Shown piece by piece: positions 17,261-24,681 of a stretch of 28,465 nt of DNA. The position numbers and the translations under genes are program-made. Where the stretch lies: NCBI GenBank assembly GCA_910586955.1, contig CAJUMM010000034.1, positions 1-28,465 on the forward strand, in the 5' to 3' direction. A model generated the notes under the pieces. That model searched no databases, was not told the origin of the DNA, and saw only the letters and a list, made by a program, of their open reading frames with translations. Position 1 is the first letter of the stretch. Each line of letters starts with the position of its first letter. This stretch comes from an uncultured Lachnospiraceae bacterium. Its GTDB lineage: Bacteria > Bacillota > Clostridia > Lachnospirales > Lachnospiraceae.

Positions 17261-18526
17261 ATGAGCGGCGGAGGGTATAATCCATATGAAAATATGCTTT
17301 CGATAGTCGGTAATGCGGCAGAGAGGCTGGGGTATCAGCAATGTGAGTATGAGGCGATCAAGTATCCGGAGCGGGAGCTGAAGGTATCCATTCCCGTCTA
17401 TATGGACGATGGGAGGTTACAGGTCTTTGAGGGATACCGGATCCAACATTCCACTTCAAGAGGACCTGCGAAAGGCGGGATCCGTTTTCATCCGGCGGTG
17501 AATCTGGACGAGGTAAAGGCGCTGGCTGCCTGGATGACGTTTAAATGCGCGGTTGTCAATATTCCATACGGCGGCGCAAAGGGCGGGATTGTATGTGATC
17601 CATCCAGGCTCTCGGAGCGTGAGCTGCGCCATCTGACCAGGAGGTTTACGGCCATGATAGCCCCGATGATCGGGCCGGAGCAGGATATTCCGGCACCCGA
17701 CGTGGGAACGAACGCAAATATTATGGGCTGGATTATGGATACATACAGTATGCTGAAGGGCCATTGCGTTCCGGGTGTGGTTACAGGAAAGCCTGTGGAG
17801 ATTGGCGGGGCCCTTGGGCGCGGGGAGGCGACGGGGCGCGGCGTCATGCTGACGACACTGAATATATTGCGGGAGCTGAAAATCCCTGTGAAGGGGACTA
17901 CGGCCCTTGTTCAGGGGATGGGCAATGTAGGAAGTACCGCAGCAAAGCTTCTTCACCGGGAAGGGGTGAAAATCACCGGCGTGAGCGACGTGTCAGGAGG
18001 CGTTTTCGCTGAGGAGGGCTTGGATATACCGGATGTGGTGCGCTATCTTCGCGCAAAAAAGGGAAATCTGCTTTCCGGCTATGAGAGCGCAAAGGTTCGC
18101 CACATAACCAATGAAGAGCTGTTGGCTGCAAAGGCGGATATTCTGATTCCGGCGGCTCTGGAGAATCAGATTCACAAAGGAAATGCAAAGTCTGTCCAGG
18201 CAAAGGTGATTGTAGAGGGAGCCAACGGCCCCACGACCCTTGACGCAGATGAAATTCTGCAGGAGAAGGGCGTTGTGGTGGTTCCGGATATACTGGCGAA
18301 CGCAGGGGGCGTGGTGGTATCATATTTCGAGTGGGTGCAGAATATCCAGTCCCTATACTGGACAGAGGAGTATGTCAATGAGCACTTGAAGCAGATAATG
18401 GATCAATCCTTTGAAAGCGTGGTTCAGATTGCGAAGGAAAATGGCGTATCCCTGCGGATGGGGGCGTACCTGATTGCGGTGAAGCGTGTGGTGGAGGCTA
18501 AGAAGCTGCGGGGCGTGTGGCCGTAG
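17261..18526 (+). CDS. Glu/Leu/Phe/Val-type amino-acid dehydrogenase (glutamate dehydrogenase-like)
   Basis: A 421-aa NAD(P)-dependent oxidative deaminase. The substrate domain has GPAKGGIRFHP (68-78, K71), WMTFKCAVVNIPYGGAKGG (91-109, catalytic-region K95 and K107) and PAPDVGTN. The nucleotide domain has the Rossmann loop VQGMGNVGST, followed by VSDVSGG. Length fits the hexameric glutamate dehydrogenase group. The ATG has GAAAGGA upstream. It is the last gene of the operon, ending just before a strong terminator. Its likely role is regenerating 2-oxoglutarate for the aminotransferase and releasing ammonium. It could instead use the pathway's own amino acid, since specificity in this family is hard to call. 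Confidence 0.93.
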   Translation: MSGGGYNPYENMLSIVGNAAERLGYQQCEYEAIKYPERELKVSIPVYMDDGRLQVFEGYRIQHSTSRGPAKGGIRFHPAVNLDEVKALAAWMTFKCAVVNIPYGGAKGGIVCDPSRLSERELRHLTRRFTAMIAPMIGPEQDIPAPDVGTNANIMGWIMDTYSMLKGHCVPGVVTGKPVEIGGALGRGEATGRGVMLTTLNILRELKIPVKGTTALVQGMGNVGSTAAKLLHREGVKITGVSDVSGGVFAEEGLDIPDVVRYLRAKKGNLLSGYESAKVRHITNEELLAAKADILIPAALENQIHKGNAKSVQAKVIVEGANGPTTLDADEILQEKGVVVVPDILANAGGVVVSYFEWVQNIQSLYWTEEYVNEHLKQIMDQSFESVVQIAKENGVSLRMGAYLIAVKRVVEAKKLRGVWP

Positions 18527-18542
18527 AGGAATGTAATTTGCA

Positions 18543-18575
18543 GGGCAGAGGGCCGAAGCCCCCTGCCTGATTTTT
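18543..18575 (+). terminator. Rho-independent terminator of the catabolic operon
   Basis: The stem is GGCAG/CTGCC (18544-18548 with 18563-18567), an A-C mismatch, then GGGC/GCCC (18550-18553 with 18558-18561) around loop CGAA, followed by TGA and five T residues. Confidence 0.85.
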
Positions 18576-18576
18576 A

Positions 18577-18605
18577 TAGCCATTTCCCGAAATCTGTGCT
18601 AAAAT
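18577..18605 (+). promoter_or_regulatory. Promoter of the thioesterase unit (extended -10)
   Basis: TGCTAAAAT (18597-18605) is an extended -10. A weak -35, TAGCCA (18577-18582), lies 17 nt upstream. It follows the terminator directly and is about 22 nt before the ATG. Confidence 0.5.
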
Positions 18606-18627
18606 ACCTTTCAGAGGTGAAAAAACA

Positions 18628-19329
18628 ATGTATTCATTCAACAGCAGAGTCCGCTACAGCGAGGTGGGCGAGGACAAACTTTTATCTTTAAATGGTATTA
18701 TCAATTATTTTCAGGACTGCAGCACCTTTCAGTCGGAAGGGCTGAAGGTGGGAGTGGGCGTTCTGGAGGAGCAGCACCGGATCTGGGTGCTTTCTTCCTG
18801 GCAGATTGTGGTAGAGCGCTATCCGGCCCTTTGCGAGGAGATTCGGATTTCCACCTGGCCTTATTATTTTCAGGGATTTTGCGGATACCGGAACTTTACC
18901 ATGGAGGACGGGGACGGCAGGATTTTAGCTTATGCCAACTCCCTCTGGAGCTTTCTGGATACGGATACCTGGAGGCCGGTGCGTGTTCCCGAGGAGATCG
19001 AGAAGGTGTATGTGCTGGAGGAGAAGCTGGACATGAATTACGCCTCCCGGAAGGTGCCGATGCCGAAGGACGGGGAGATGGGCAGGGCATTTGCGGTGCA
19101 GAAGCATCATCTGGACACCAACCACCATGTGAATAACGGACAGTATATCCAGATGGCAAGGGAATACATCCCGGAGGATTTCCACATCCGCCAGATGCGG
19201 GCGGAGTATAAGCGGCAGGCGGTTTTGGGCGATATGATTTACCCGGTGGTGCAGCAGGAGGACGGGCGCTACTGCGTGGCTCTCTGTGACGAACTGGGAA
19301 GGCCGTACGCAGTGGTGGAGCTTTCGTAA
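18628..19329 (+). CDS. Acyl-ACP thioesterase (double hot-dog)
   Basis: A 233-aa bacterial acyl-ACP thioesterase. It hydrolyses acyl-ACP in the cytoplasm and releases free fatty acids. The N-terminal hot-dog repeat includes NGIINYFQDCSTFQSEGL and WVLSSWQIVVERYP; the second includes HLDTNHHVNNGQYIQMARE (161-179), the characteristic Asn/His-bearing motif. Length is normal for bacterial members. The ribosome binding site AGAGGTG precedes the ATG. The S1-domain gene starts 58 nt downstream and is probably co-transcribed. Such proteins are common in Lachnospiraceae; the physiological acyl chain is unknown here. Confidence 0.9.
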   Translation: MYSFNSRVRYSEVGEDKLLSLNGIINYFQDCSTFQSEGLKVGVGVLEEQHRIWVLSSWQIVVERYPALCEEIRISTWPYYFQGFCGYRNFTMEDGDGRILAYANSLWSFLDTDTWRPVRVPEEIEKVYVLEEKLDMNYASRKVPMPKDGEMGRAFAVQKHHLDTNHHVNNGQYIQMAREYIPEDFHIRQMRAEYKRQAVLGDMIYPVVQQEDGRYCVALCDELGRPYAVVELS

Positions 19330-19387
19330 TAAGGACAGAAAAGGCGGCGGCAGACGAAAAAGAAGAATAACAGGAGGACGGAACCAC

Positions 19388-20221
19388 ATGATAGAACTGG
19401 GGAAAAAACAGGAGCTCAAGATTATAAAAAAAGTAGAATTCGGCGTCTATCTGGGCGAAGAGGAGAATGCCCAGGAACGGGTTCTGCTTCCCGGGAAACA
19501 GGTGCCGGAGGGAAGTGAGAAAGGGGACCGCCTCACGGTTTTTGTGTATAAGGACTCTAAAGACCGCCTGATCTCCACCACACGGGAACCGAAGCTGGAG
19601 CTTGGAGGCGTGGCCCTTCTGCGCGTAGCGGAGGTGGGGAAGATAGGAGCCTTTCTGGACTGGGGGCTGGAAAAGGATCTGCTGCTTCCCTTCCGGGAGC
19701 AGACCCGGCGGGTCCGGGAAGGGGAGGAAGTGCTTGCGGCTCTCTATGTGGACAAGAGCGGGCGCCTGTGCGCCACTATGAATGTCTATGAGTACCTGGA
19801 ACAGGACTCACCCTACCGGAAAGATGACCGGGTGGCTGGGCGTATTTACCAGATCAGCCAGGAGTTCGGAGCTTTTGTGGCGGTGGATGACCGTTACAGC
19901 GGGTTGATTCCGGAGAGGGAATTTTTCGGGAATGCCCGGATTGGAGACTGGATTGAAGCCCGGGTGACAGAGGTGAAAGAGGACGGAAAGCTGAACTTAA
20001 GCCTGCGGGAGAAGGCTTACCTTCAAATGGAAAAGGATGCCGCTTATGTGCTCCAGGTCCTGGATGAGTATGACGGCGTGCTTCCCTTTAATGATAAGGT
20101 TTCACCGGAAATTATTGAGCGGGAGCTGCACCTTAGTAAAAATGCGTTTAAAAGGGCTGTGGGCAGACTGCTTAAGGAGGGCAAAATAGAGATAACCGAG
20201 AAACGGATTCTGAGAAAATGA
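19388..20221 (+). CDS. S1-domain RNA-binding protein, CvfB-like
   Basis: A 277-aa cytoplasmic protein. ATG 19388 is chosen because GGAGG (19373-19377) precedes it; the frame is open to 19286 inside the thioesterase gene. It shows three successive S1-like OB folds (about 3-60, 65-130, 140-210), the third with the clearest S1 pattern (DDRVAGRIYQISQEFGAFV... VKEDGKLNLSLREKA), then a C-terminal winged helix (about 215-275; VSPEIIERELHLSKNAFKRAVGRLLKEGKIEI). This is the architecture of CvfB, known in Firmicutes to bind RNA and affect virulence gene expression. The target RNAs are unknown. Confidence 0.9.
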   Translation: MIELGKKQELKIIKKVEFGVYLGEEENAQERVLLPGKQVPEGSEKGDRLTVFVYKDSKDRLISTTREPKLELGGVALLRVAEVGKIGAFLDWGLEKDLLLPFREQTRRVREGEEVLAALYVDKSGRLCATMNVYEYLEQDSPYRKDDRVAGRIYQISQEFGAFVAVDDRYSGLIPEREFFGNARIGDWIEARVTEVKEDGKLNLSLREKAYLQMEKDAAYVLQVLDEYDGVLPFNDKVSPEIIERELHLSKNAFKRAVGRLLKEGKIEITEKRILRK

Positions 20222-20260
20222 TAAAAAACTAACAAAAATGCGAAAGTTGGAAAAAAGTGC

Positions 20261-20289
20261 TTTCCAAACAGCAGGATTGCGGTTATAAT
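20261..20289 (+). promoter_or_regulatory. Promoter of the small-protein gene
   Basis: TATAAT (20284-20289) lies 17 nt after TTTCCA (20261-20266). The ATGs at 20288 and 20291 overlap or abut this -10, which argues against them as start codons. Confidence 0.6.
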
Positions 20290-20317
20290 GATGGGGAAGA
20301 AAGGAGTGAAAGAAAAG

Positions 20318-20551
20318 ATGAAAGTTCAAAACATTTCAAACATCGAGAAGTTCTTTGAGGTAGTGGACAGCTGCAAGGGAAGAGTAGAACTGGTAACGGG
20401 TGAAGGTGACAGACTGAATCTGAAATCCAAACTTTCCCAGTATGTATCTATGGCGAACATCTTCTCCAACGGTGAGATTCCGGAGCTTGAGATTATTGCC
20501 TACGAGAAAGAAGATATCGACAAATTAGTTTCATTCATGATCAATGGTTAG
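20318..20551 (+). CDS. Small conserved-looking protein of unknown function (77 aa)
   Basis: ATG 20318 is chosen, with AAGGAG (20301-20306) upstream; an earlier in-frame ATG at 20288 overlaps the -10 box. The product has no signal peptide or membrane segment. It reads as a short alpha/beta protein: an N-terminal helix (SNIEKFFEVVDSC), a central beta-rich region (GRVELVTGEGDRLNLKSKLSQYV) and an acidic C-terminus with a final helix (EKEDIDKLVSFMING). Small proteins of this look are familiar from Lachnospiraceae, sometimes under doubtful names such as 'polyA polymerase', which this length cannot support. It has its own promoter and terminator, so it is a one-gene unit. Confidence 0.8.
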   Translation: MKVQNISNIEKFFEVVDSCKGRVELVTGEGDRLNLKSKLSQYVSMANIFSNGEIPELEIIAYEKEDIDKLVSFMING

Positions 20552-20553
20552 AT

Positions 20554-20598
20554 AAAACGAGGTGATGGTTCCCGGGAGGGAGCGGTTGCCTCGTTTTT
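20554..20598 (+). terminator. Rho-independent terminator after the small-protein gene
   Basis: The outer stem AAACGAGG (20555-20562) pairs with CCTCGTTT (20589-20596). An inner stem GTTCCC/GGGAGC (20568-20573 with 20578-20583) closes on a GGGA (GNRA) tetraloop. The T-tract runs to 20598. Confidence 0.85.
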
Positions 20599-20613
20599 CA
20601 GATCCGGAAGAAC

Positions 20614-20642
20614 AAAAGAATCTGTCACAGGTTCTTTTTTTT
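20614..20642. terminator. Second, probably bidirectional terminator between convergent genes
   Basis: An 11-bp stem (20614-20624 with 20628-20638, one G-U) has a 3-nt loop, TCA at 20625-20627, that is exactly the minus-strand stop codon of the ABC-2 permease. The plus-strand side ends in eight T residues; the minus-strand side has a weaker T-rich tail. Confidence 0.6.
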
Positions 20643-21356
20643 GTAGACAAAATAGAGTCCTGTTCCGGTAAGTACGGCAAGGTAAAGCAGGAGGATGGGA
20701 ATGCCTATAAGATTCACCGGTTCTCCGGCGGAGATAGCCCGCACCATCCGGCTGGTCTGGGACAAGGGCAGGGCGGCGATAACCTCCCGGAAACCATGGG
20801 GAATGCGGTCTGTGGTAAAAAAGGTGTTGCAGAGATAGGCCATAGGCATGATAAAGTAGTTGGAAAACCGGGGGACGTCTGCGTGATTCCTGGCCAGGAA
20901 GGAGACCACAATTCCCAGAGCGGAAAAGACGGCTCCGTTGAGGAAGAGGATCACGAAAGAAAGGAGATTAAAGGTCAGTCCGGTATCCACCGGAAGAACC
21001 AGGAAAAGGATGATGCCGCCTGCATACAGGCCTCTCAGTGCACCTGCCAGAATCTGCCCTGCGATAAACTGCCACAGGGGTGTAGGGGAGATAATCACCT
21101 GGTCGAAGGCCTTTTCATAGAGCCTCTGTACGTTTAAATTCTGGGCGATGGCGTTGAAGCTTCCGTTCATGGTAGTGAGGGATACGACGCCGGGAATCAG
21201 GAAATACAGGTAGGGCTGGCCGTTCATGGTGCTGCGGATGCCCCAGCCGAACACGATGAGGTACATCAGCGGCGCCACCAGGGCGGCCAGTGTAATTCGG
21301 GAAAAATCCCGTATAAATTCTCTCCATTTTTCCCATAAAATTGTGCGGATTCCCAT
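20625..21356 (-). CDS. ABC-2 type transporter permease
   Basis: A 243-aa integral membrane permease of the ABC-2 (drug/polysaccharide exporter) group, with about six hydrophobic segments. The start is placed at 21356 because a perfect AAGGAGGT lies just upstream on the minus strand; the frame is open further but into the ATPase gene. The region NVQRLYEKAFDQVIISPTPLWQFIAGQILAGALRG is the conserved ABC-2 cytoplasmic/coupling section. It lies 61 nt after the ATPase gene, so the pair forms an exporter. The substrate is unknown. Confidence 0.9.
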   Translation of the reverse strand: MGIRTILWEKWREFIRDFSRITLAALVAPLMYLIVFGWGIRSTMNGQPYLYFLIPGVVSLTTMNGSFNAIAQNLNVQRLYEKAFDQVIISPTPLWQFIAGQILAGALRGLYAGGIILFLVLPVDTGLTFNLLSFVILFLNGAVFSALGIVVSFLARNHADVPRFSNYFIMPMAYLCNTFFTTDRIPHGFREVIAALPLSQTSRMVRAISAGEPVNLIGIPILLLYLAVLTGTGLYFVYKKKNL

Positions 21357-21417
21357 AGTGACCTCCTTGAAGTGAAAACAGTTTTGCGGGATTAGGGTGT
21401 GGAAGCGGAACGCCGGG

Positions 21418-22254
21418 TCAGGACAGACGCTTGCCCGCATGTTCCACAAAGACATCCTCCAGCGTAGTATCCCGCAGGGTGGATTGTCCTTCCAAAGCGG
21501 ACAGATAGGAAATAGCATCCGGCCGCAGATGGAAATAACGGCTGTGAACTCCGTCGGAACGCATCTCATCCACCGCATAAGCCCCCAGGGAATGAATAAG
21601 GCCCGACGGCGTATCCACTTTTTCCAGTTTCCCGTTATTCATAAGAGCTACCCGCCCGCACAGAGACTGGGCTTCTTCCATGTAATGGGTGGTAAGAAGG
21701 ATGGTAAGTCCCTGCTCGTTGAGCCGGCGAAGCAGGTTCCACATCTGTCTGCGGGAGACGGCGTCCATGCCGGCGGTGGGCTCGTCCAGAAGCAGGATTT
21801 CCGGTTCTGTCAACAGGGCTCTGCAGACCATGAGCTTGCGCTTCATGCCTCCCGACAGCTTGCGCACTGTCTTGCGCCTGTGCTCCGTCAGTCCGGCGAA
21901 ATCAAAGAGCTCCCGGGTTCTGGCCCGTATCTGCTTCACGGGCAGAAAGTAGAGCCTCCCCTGGTACTCCATAATTTCGTCCATATCCATATCCTGGCGC
22001 ATGGAGTACTCCTGGGTGATAACGCTGACTTTCCCCTTGAGATCCTGGCGTTTCCGGGTGAGGAGCTCCCCGTCCATGAGGATTTCCCCCCGGGAGGGCA
22101 GAAGAAGGGTGGAGAGCATACCGATGGTAGTGGTCTTGCCTGCCCCATTGGGGCCCAGAAGGCCGAAAAACTCTCCCGTTTCAATGGTTAGATTTAGACC
22201 GTCTACGGCAGTGAAATTGTCGAAAGTTTTGGAAAGATTCCTAAGCTCAATCAT
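21418..22254 (-). CDS. ABC-2 transporter ATP-binding protein
   Basis: A 278-aa ATPase of the DrrA/CcmA-like exporter group. It shows Walker A GPNGAGKTT (34-42), Q-loop ITQE (about 79-82), signature LSGGMKRK (133-140), Walker B ILLLDEPT (153-160), and a switch histidine in LLTTHYMEEA. A C-terminal extension of about 60 residues follows the ABC core, as is common in this group. The start overlaps the end of the methyltransferase gene by 4 nt (ATGA), so translation is probably coupled. Its partner permease is the next gene. Why it is tied to a cobalamin-synthesis gene is unclear. Confidence 0.94.
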   Translation of the reverse strand: MIELRNLSKTFDNFTAVDGLNLTIETGEFFGLLGPNGAGKTTTIGMLSTLLLPSRGEILMDGELLTRKRQDLKGKVSVITQEYSMRQDMDMDEIMEYQGRLYFLPVKQIRARTRELFDFAGLTEHRRKTVRKLSGGMKRKLMVCRALLTEPEILLLDEPTAGMDAVSRRQMWNLLRRLNEQGLTILLTTHYMEEAQSLCGRVALMNNGKLEKVDTPSGLIHSLGAYAVDEMRSDGVHSRYFHLRPDAISYLSALEGQSTLRDTTLEDVFVEHAGKRLS

Positions 22255-22946
22255 GCCTCTGCCTTGGACTCCTTTGCGATGATTAGGGAATAGTAGCCGG
22301 CATCCTCGGGAATGGCGGCGGCGCCCCGGTAGATATGTTCATTTTCCATTCCGCAGTTTTCTACCATTACCACCTCACGTCCGCTTTCCAGGAGGCGCTT
22401 TTTGACCTCCTGCATCTTCCGACCGGATTTCATCAGGACATAATTTCCCGGCAGGTCAAGAGGGCTGTCCAGCCGGTGTACGGCGGGAAGAATGTGGAGC
22501 TGTTCGTCCCATTCTGCCAGGGGCGTGTCCGTCCTGGCAGCGGCTGCGCAGAAGGAAGTGATGCCGCTGACCAGTGCGGTCTCATACCCCCGGGCGGCAA
22601 TGCGCTTCTGGACATAGAGATAGGTGGAGTAGATGGTGGGATCCCCCAGAGTCAGAAAGACTACATTTTCTCCCTGCTTTAACCAGGCTTCGATTTCGTC
22701 GGCAGCCTTTTCGTGGCCCCGGTTCATAATTTCCTGATCGTGGGTCATGGGCATGTCTATAGAGAGCAGGGTTTTGGAGGCCAGCTCCGGCACGGCCTGC
22801 ACGGCGATCCGGTAGGCTACGGTCTGGGCGGCCACAGGACCCGGCAGGGCAATGACCCGGTTTTCCCGGATCAGGCGGACGGATTTTAAGGTCATAAGCT
22901 CCGGATCCCCGGGGCCTACGCCTGTTCCATACAAAATTCCTGTCAT
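22251..22946 (-). CDS. cbiL: Precorrin-2/cobalt-factor II C20-methyltransferase (CbiL/CobI)
   Basis: A 231-aa S-adenosylmethionine-dependent methyltransferase of the tetrapyrrole methylase fold, acting in corrin-ring synthesis in the cytoplasm. The N-terminal signature is GTGVGPGDPELMTLKSVR; the second hallmark is FLTLGDPTIYSTYLYVQKR (LGDPTIYSTY at 100-109), typical of CbiL/CobI. In the anaerobic pathway it methylates the cobalt-sirohydrochlorin made by CbiK, which is encoded divergently here. AAGGAG lies upstream on the minus strand. It has its own strong promoter, has no riboswitch on its side, and no other cbi gene follows. Confidence 0.92.
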   Translation of the reverse strand: MTGILYGTGVGPGDPELMTLKSVRLIRENRVIALPGPVAAQTVAYRIAVQAVPELASKTLLSIDMPMTHDQEIMNRGHEKAADEIEAWLKQGENVVFLTLGDPTIYSTYLYVQKRIAARGYETALVSGITSFCAAAARTDTPLAEWDEQLHILPAVHRLDSPLDLPGNYVLMKSGRKMQEVKKRLLESGREVVMVENCGMENEHIYRGAAAIPEDAGYYSLIIAKESKAEA

Positions 22947-22990
22947 AAGTATTCTCCTTTTTGATCTATGGTAAGTTGTGCATGAGACCT

Positions 22991-23019
22991 ATTATAGGGT
23001 GGATAGAAAGATTTTTCAA
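22991..23019 (-). promoter_or_regulatory. Sigma-A promoter of the cbiL-ABC unit
   Basis: Minus strand: -35 TTGAAA (23019-23014), 17-nt spacer, perfect -10 TATAAT (22996-22991). The transcript would start near 22984 and have a leader of about 38 nt, too short for a riboswitch. Confidence 0.75.
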
Positions 23020-23049
23020 TAATAATTTCTCACATTTTTACAGGCGATC

Positions 23050-23078
23050 TTGCAATTTTGCGGTCGATGTGTTATATT
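23050..23078 (+). promoter_or_regulatory. Sigma-A promoter of the riboswitch-controlled cbiK operon
   Basis: TTGCAA (23050-23055), a 17-nt spacer and TATATT (23073-23078) put the start near 23085, just ahead of the aptamer. This promoter is back-to-back with the minus-strand one; their -35 boxes are 30 bp apart. The 494-bp gap 22947-23440 is thus filled by two promoters, a riboswitch and a terminator. Confidence 0.7.
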
Positions 23079-23104
23079 ACCTTCGTAGCTTCGCAGGAAG
23101 CGGG

Positions 23105-23267
23105 CTGCAGGTGTCATGCCGCAGTGCGGCATGGTGAAAAGGGAAACAGGTGAAAGTCCTGTGCGAACTCGTCACTGTAAATAGGGAGCGGGATGCCATT
23201 ATGTCACTGAGCGATTGGGAAGGCGGCGTCTTTGTGAGGATCTATAAGCCAGGAGACCTGCCTGCAG
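23105..23267 (+). promoter_or_regulatory. Cobalamin (AdoCbl) riboswitch aptamer
   Basis: P1 is CTGCAGG (23105-23111) paired with CCTGCAG (23261-23267). The conserved core includes GGGAAACAGGTGAAAGTCCTGTGC, CGTCACTGTAAATA, and the B12 box AGCCAGGAGACCTGCC (23247-23262), which together are diagnostic. Ligand binding in this class represses downstream genes. The following hairpin (23272-23279 with 23287-23293) and terminator form the expression platform. Confidence 0.95.
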
Positions 23268-23354
23268 AAGTTTCGGAAGAGTTCCACTTCCGAGGCCACG
23301 AGTAACTGGTCGCAGATGTCGGGAAAATTGTAAACATCATTGCGTCCTCTTACG

Positions 23355-23382
23355 AATGCCTCCGGTTACGGAAGGCATTTTT
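23355..23382 (+). terminator. Riboswitch expression-platform terminator
   Basis: AATGCCTCCG (23355-23364) pairs with CGGA-GGCATT (23369-23379, one bulged A), loop GTTA, then a short T-run. CCGAGGC at 23290-23296 can pair with GCCTcCGG at 23358-23365 and could serve as the antiterminator in the cobalamin-free state; that pairing is inferred. Confidence 0.8.
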
Positions 23383-23440
23383 CATTACATTTCATTATGT
23401 TTGGGCGGCCTGTGACGTTCAAATCAGAAGGAGGAACAGC

Positions 23441-24667
23441 ATGAAGAGGAAATTGTCACTATTGTTAGCGGCGCTTATGATTCTGGTCCTTGGCTTAAGC
23501 GGATGCGGCAGCAAGGAAACACAGGCTCCGGCAGAGCCTGCGGAGGCGGAGAACCAGGAGAGCACAGAACCGGCGGAGCCTGCCGTGGAGGAAGTTTCGG
23601 ATCAGGATGCGGCAGATAACGTGGCAGCGCTGATTGATGCCATCTATGTACAGCAGAGAACGGAGGAAACGGATGCCCAGTGTACGGCAGCAAAGGAGGC
23701 GTGGGACGCATTGACGAATGCACAGAAGGAACTGGTGGAAGGCGAGAATGCAGATCCGGATTATTTTGGAAGGGATACGGGAGACGCTTCCAAAGACGAT
23801 CCGCTGAATCAGGATGAGATCGGAGAAAATGAACTTCTGGTTGTCAGTTTCGGCACTTCTTTTAATGACAGCCGGGTTGCGGACATAAAAGGAATTGAGG
23901 ATGCCCTGAAGGCGGCATATCCGGATTGGTCTGTAAGAAGGGCATTTACGGCTCAGATTATTATCAATCATATTCAGGCCAGGGACGGAGAGAAGATTGA
24001 CAATATGGATCAGGCCCTGGAGCGTGCGGCAGCCAACGGAGTGAAAAACCTGATAGTCCAGCCCACCCATCTGATGCGGGGTGCAGAGTATGACGAACTG
24101 ATGGAAGCTGTTGAAGCATATCAGGACAAGTTTGAAACCGTGAAAGTTGCGGAGCCTCTTCTGGGAGAGGTCGGCTCTGACGCTACGGTTATCAATGCAG
24201 ATAAGAAAGCAGTTGCAGAGGCGGTTACAGCAGAGGCTGTTAAAGATGCAGGTTATGAGAACCTGGACAAGGCCAAGGAAGACGGTGCAGCATTTGTGTT
24301 CCTGGGGCACGGAACCTCTCATACAGCGAAGGTTTCTTACAGCCAGATGCAGACCCAGATGAGCAATCTTGGATATGACAATGTGTTCATCGGAACGGTG
24401 GAGGGGGAGCCGGAGGAAACGGCCTGCGAAGCCGTAATTGAAGCGGCGGCAGAAGCGGGATACAAGAAAGTGATTCTTCGTCCCCTTATGGTAGTAGCCG
24501 GTGATCATGCCAACAACGATATGGCCGGTGAGGATGCGGATTCCTGGAAGAGTATGTTCACAGCATCCGGCAAGTTTGACAGCGTAGACGCACAGATGGT
24601 AGGCTTAGGACAGATTCCGGCCATTCAGGATTTGTATGTGGCTCATACGGCGGCAGTTATGGAGTAA
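23441..24667 (+). CDS. cbiK: Lipoprotein-type sirohydrochlorin cobaltochelatase (CbiK)
   Basis: A 408-aa CbiK-family chelatase fused to an export signal. The signal peptide ends in lipobox LSGC (C22), followed by a Glu/Pro/Ala linker (about 25-50). Residues about 53-115 form a helical region (ADNVAALIDAIY...AKEAWDALTNAQKELV) of a kind repeated in clostridial surface proteins. The chelatase domain runs from about 130 to 408 (ELLVVSFGTSFNDSR). H294, E324 and H356 have the same 30- and 32-residue spacing as the metal-site H145/E175/H207 of Salmonella CbiK; H210 and H290 are also present. It should sit outside the membrane, like the periplasmic CbiK of Desulfovibrio. It is the first gene after the cobalamin riboswitch, with AGGAGG before the ATG. 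Confidence 0.94.
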   Translation: MKRKLSLLLAALMILVLGLSGCGSKETQAPAEPAEAENQESTEPAEPAVEEVSDQDAADNVAALIDAIYVQQRTEETDAQCTAAKEAWDALTNAQKELVEGENADPDYFGRDTGDASKDDPLNQDEIGENELLVVSFGTSFNDSRVADIKGIEDALKAAYPDWSVRRAFTAQIIINHIQARDGEKIDNMDQALERAAANGVKNLIVQPTHLMRGAEYDELMEAVEAYQDKFETVKVAEPLLGEVGSDATVINADKKAVAEAVTAEAVKDAGYENLDKAKEDGAAFVFLGHGTSHTAKVSYSQMQTQMSNLGYDNVFIGTVEGEPEETACEAVIEAAAEAGYKKVILRPLMVVAGDHANNDMAGEDADSWKSMFTASGKFDSVDAQMVGLGQIPAIQDLYVAHTAAVME

Positions 24668-24681
24668 CAAGGGATAGAAAA

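Noticed and set aside
21397..22191. Plus-strand frame of 264 codons across the ABC-2 ATPase
   Set aside because: The minus strand holds intact Walker A, signature and Walker B motifs; the plus-strand reading has none.
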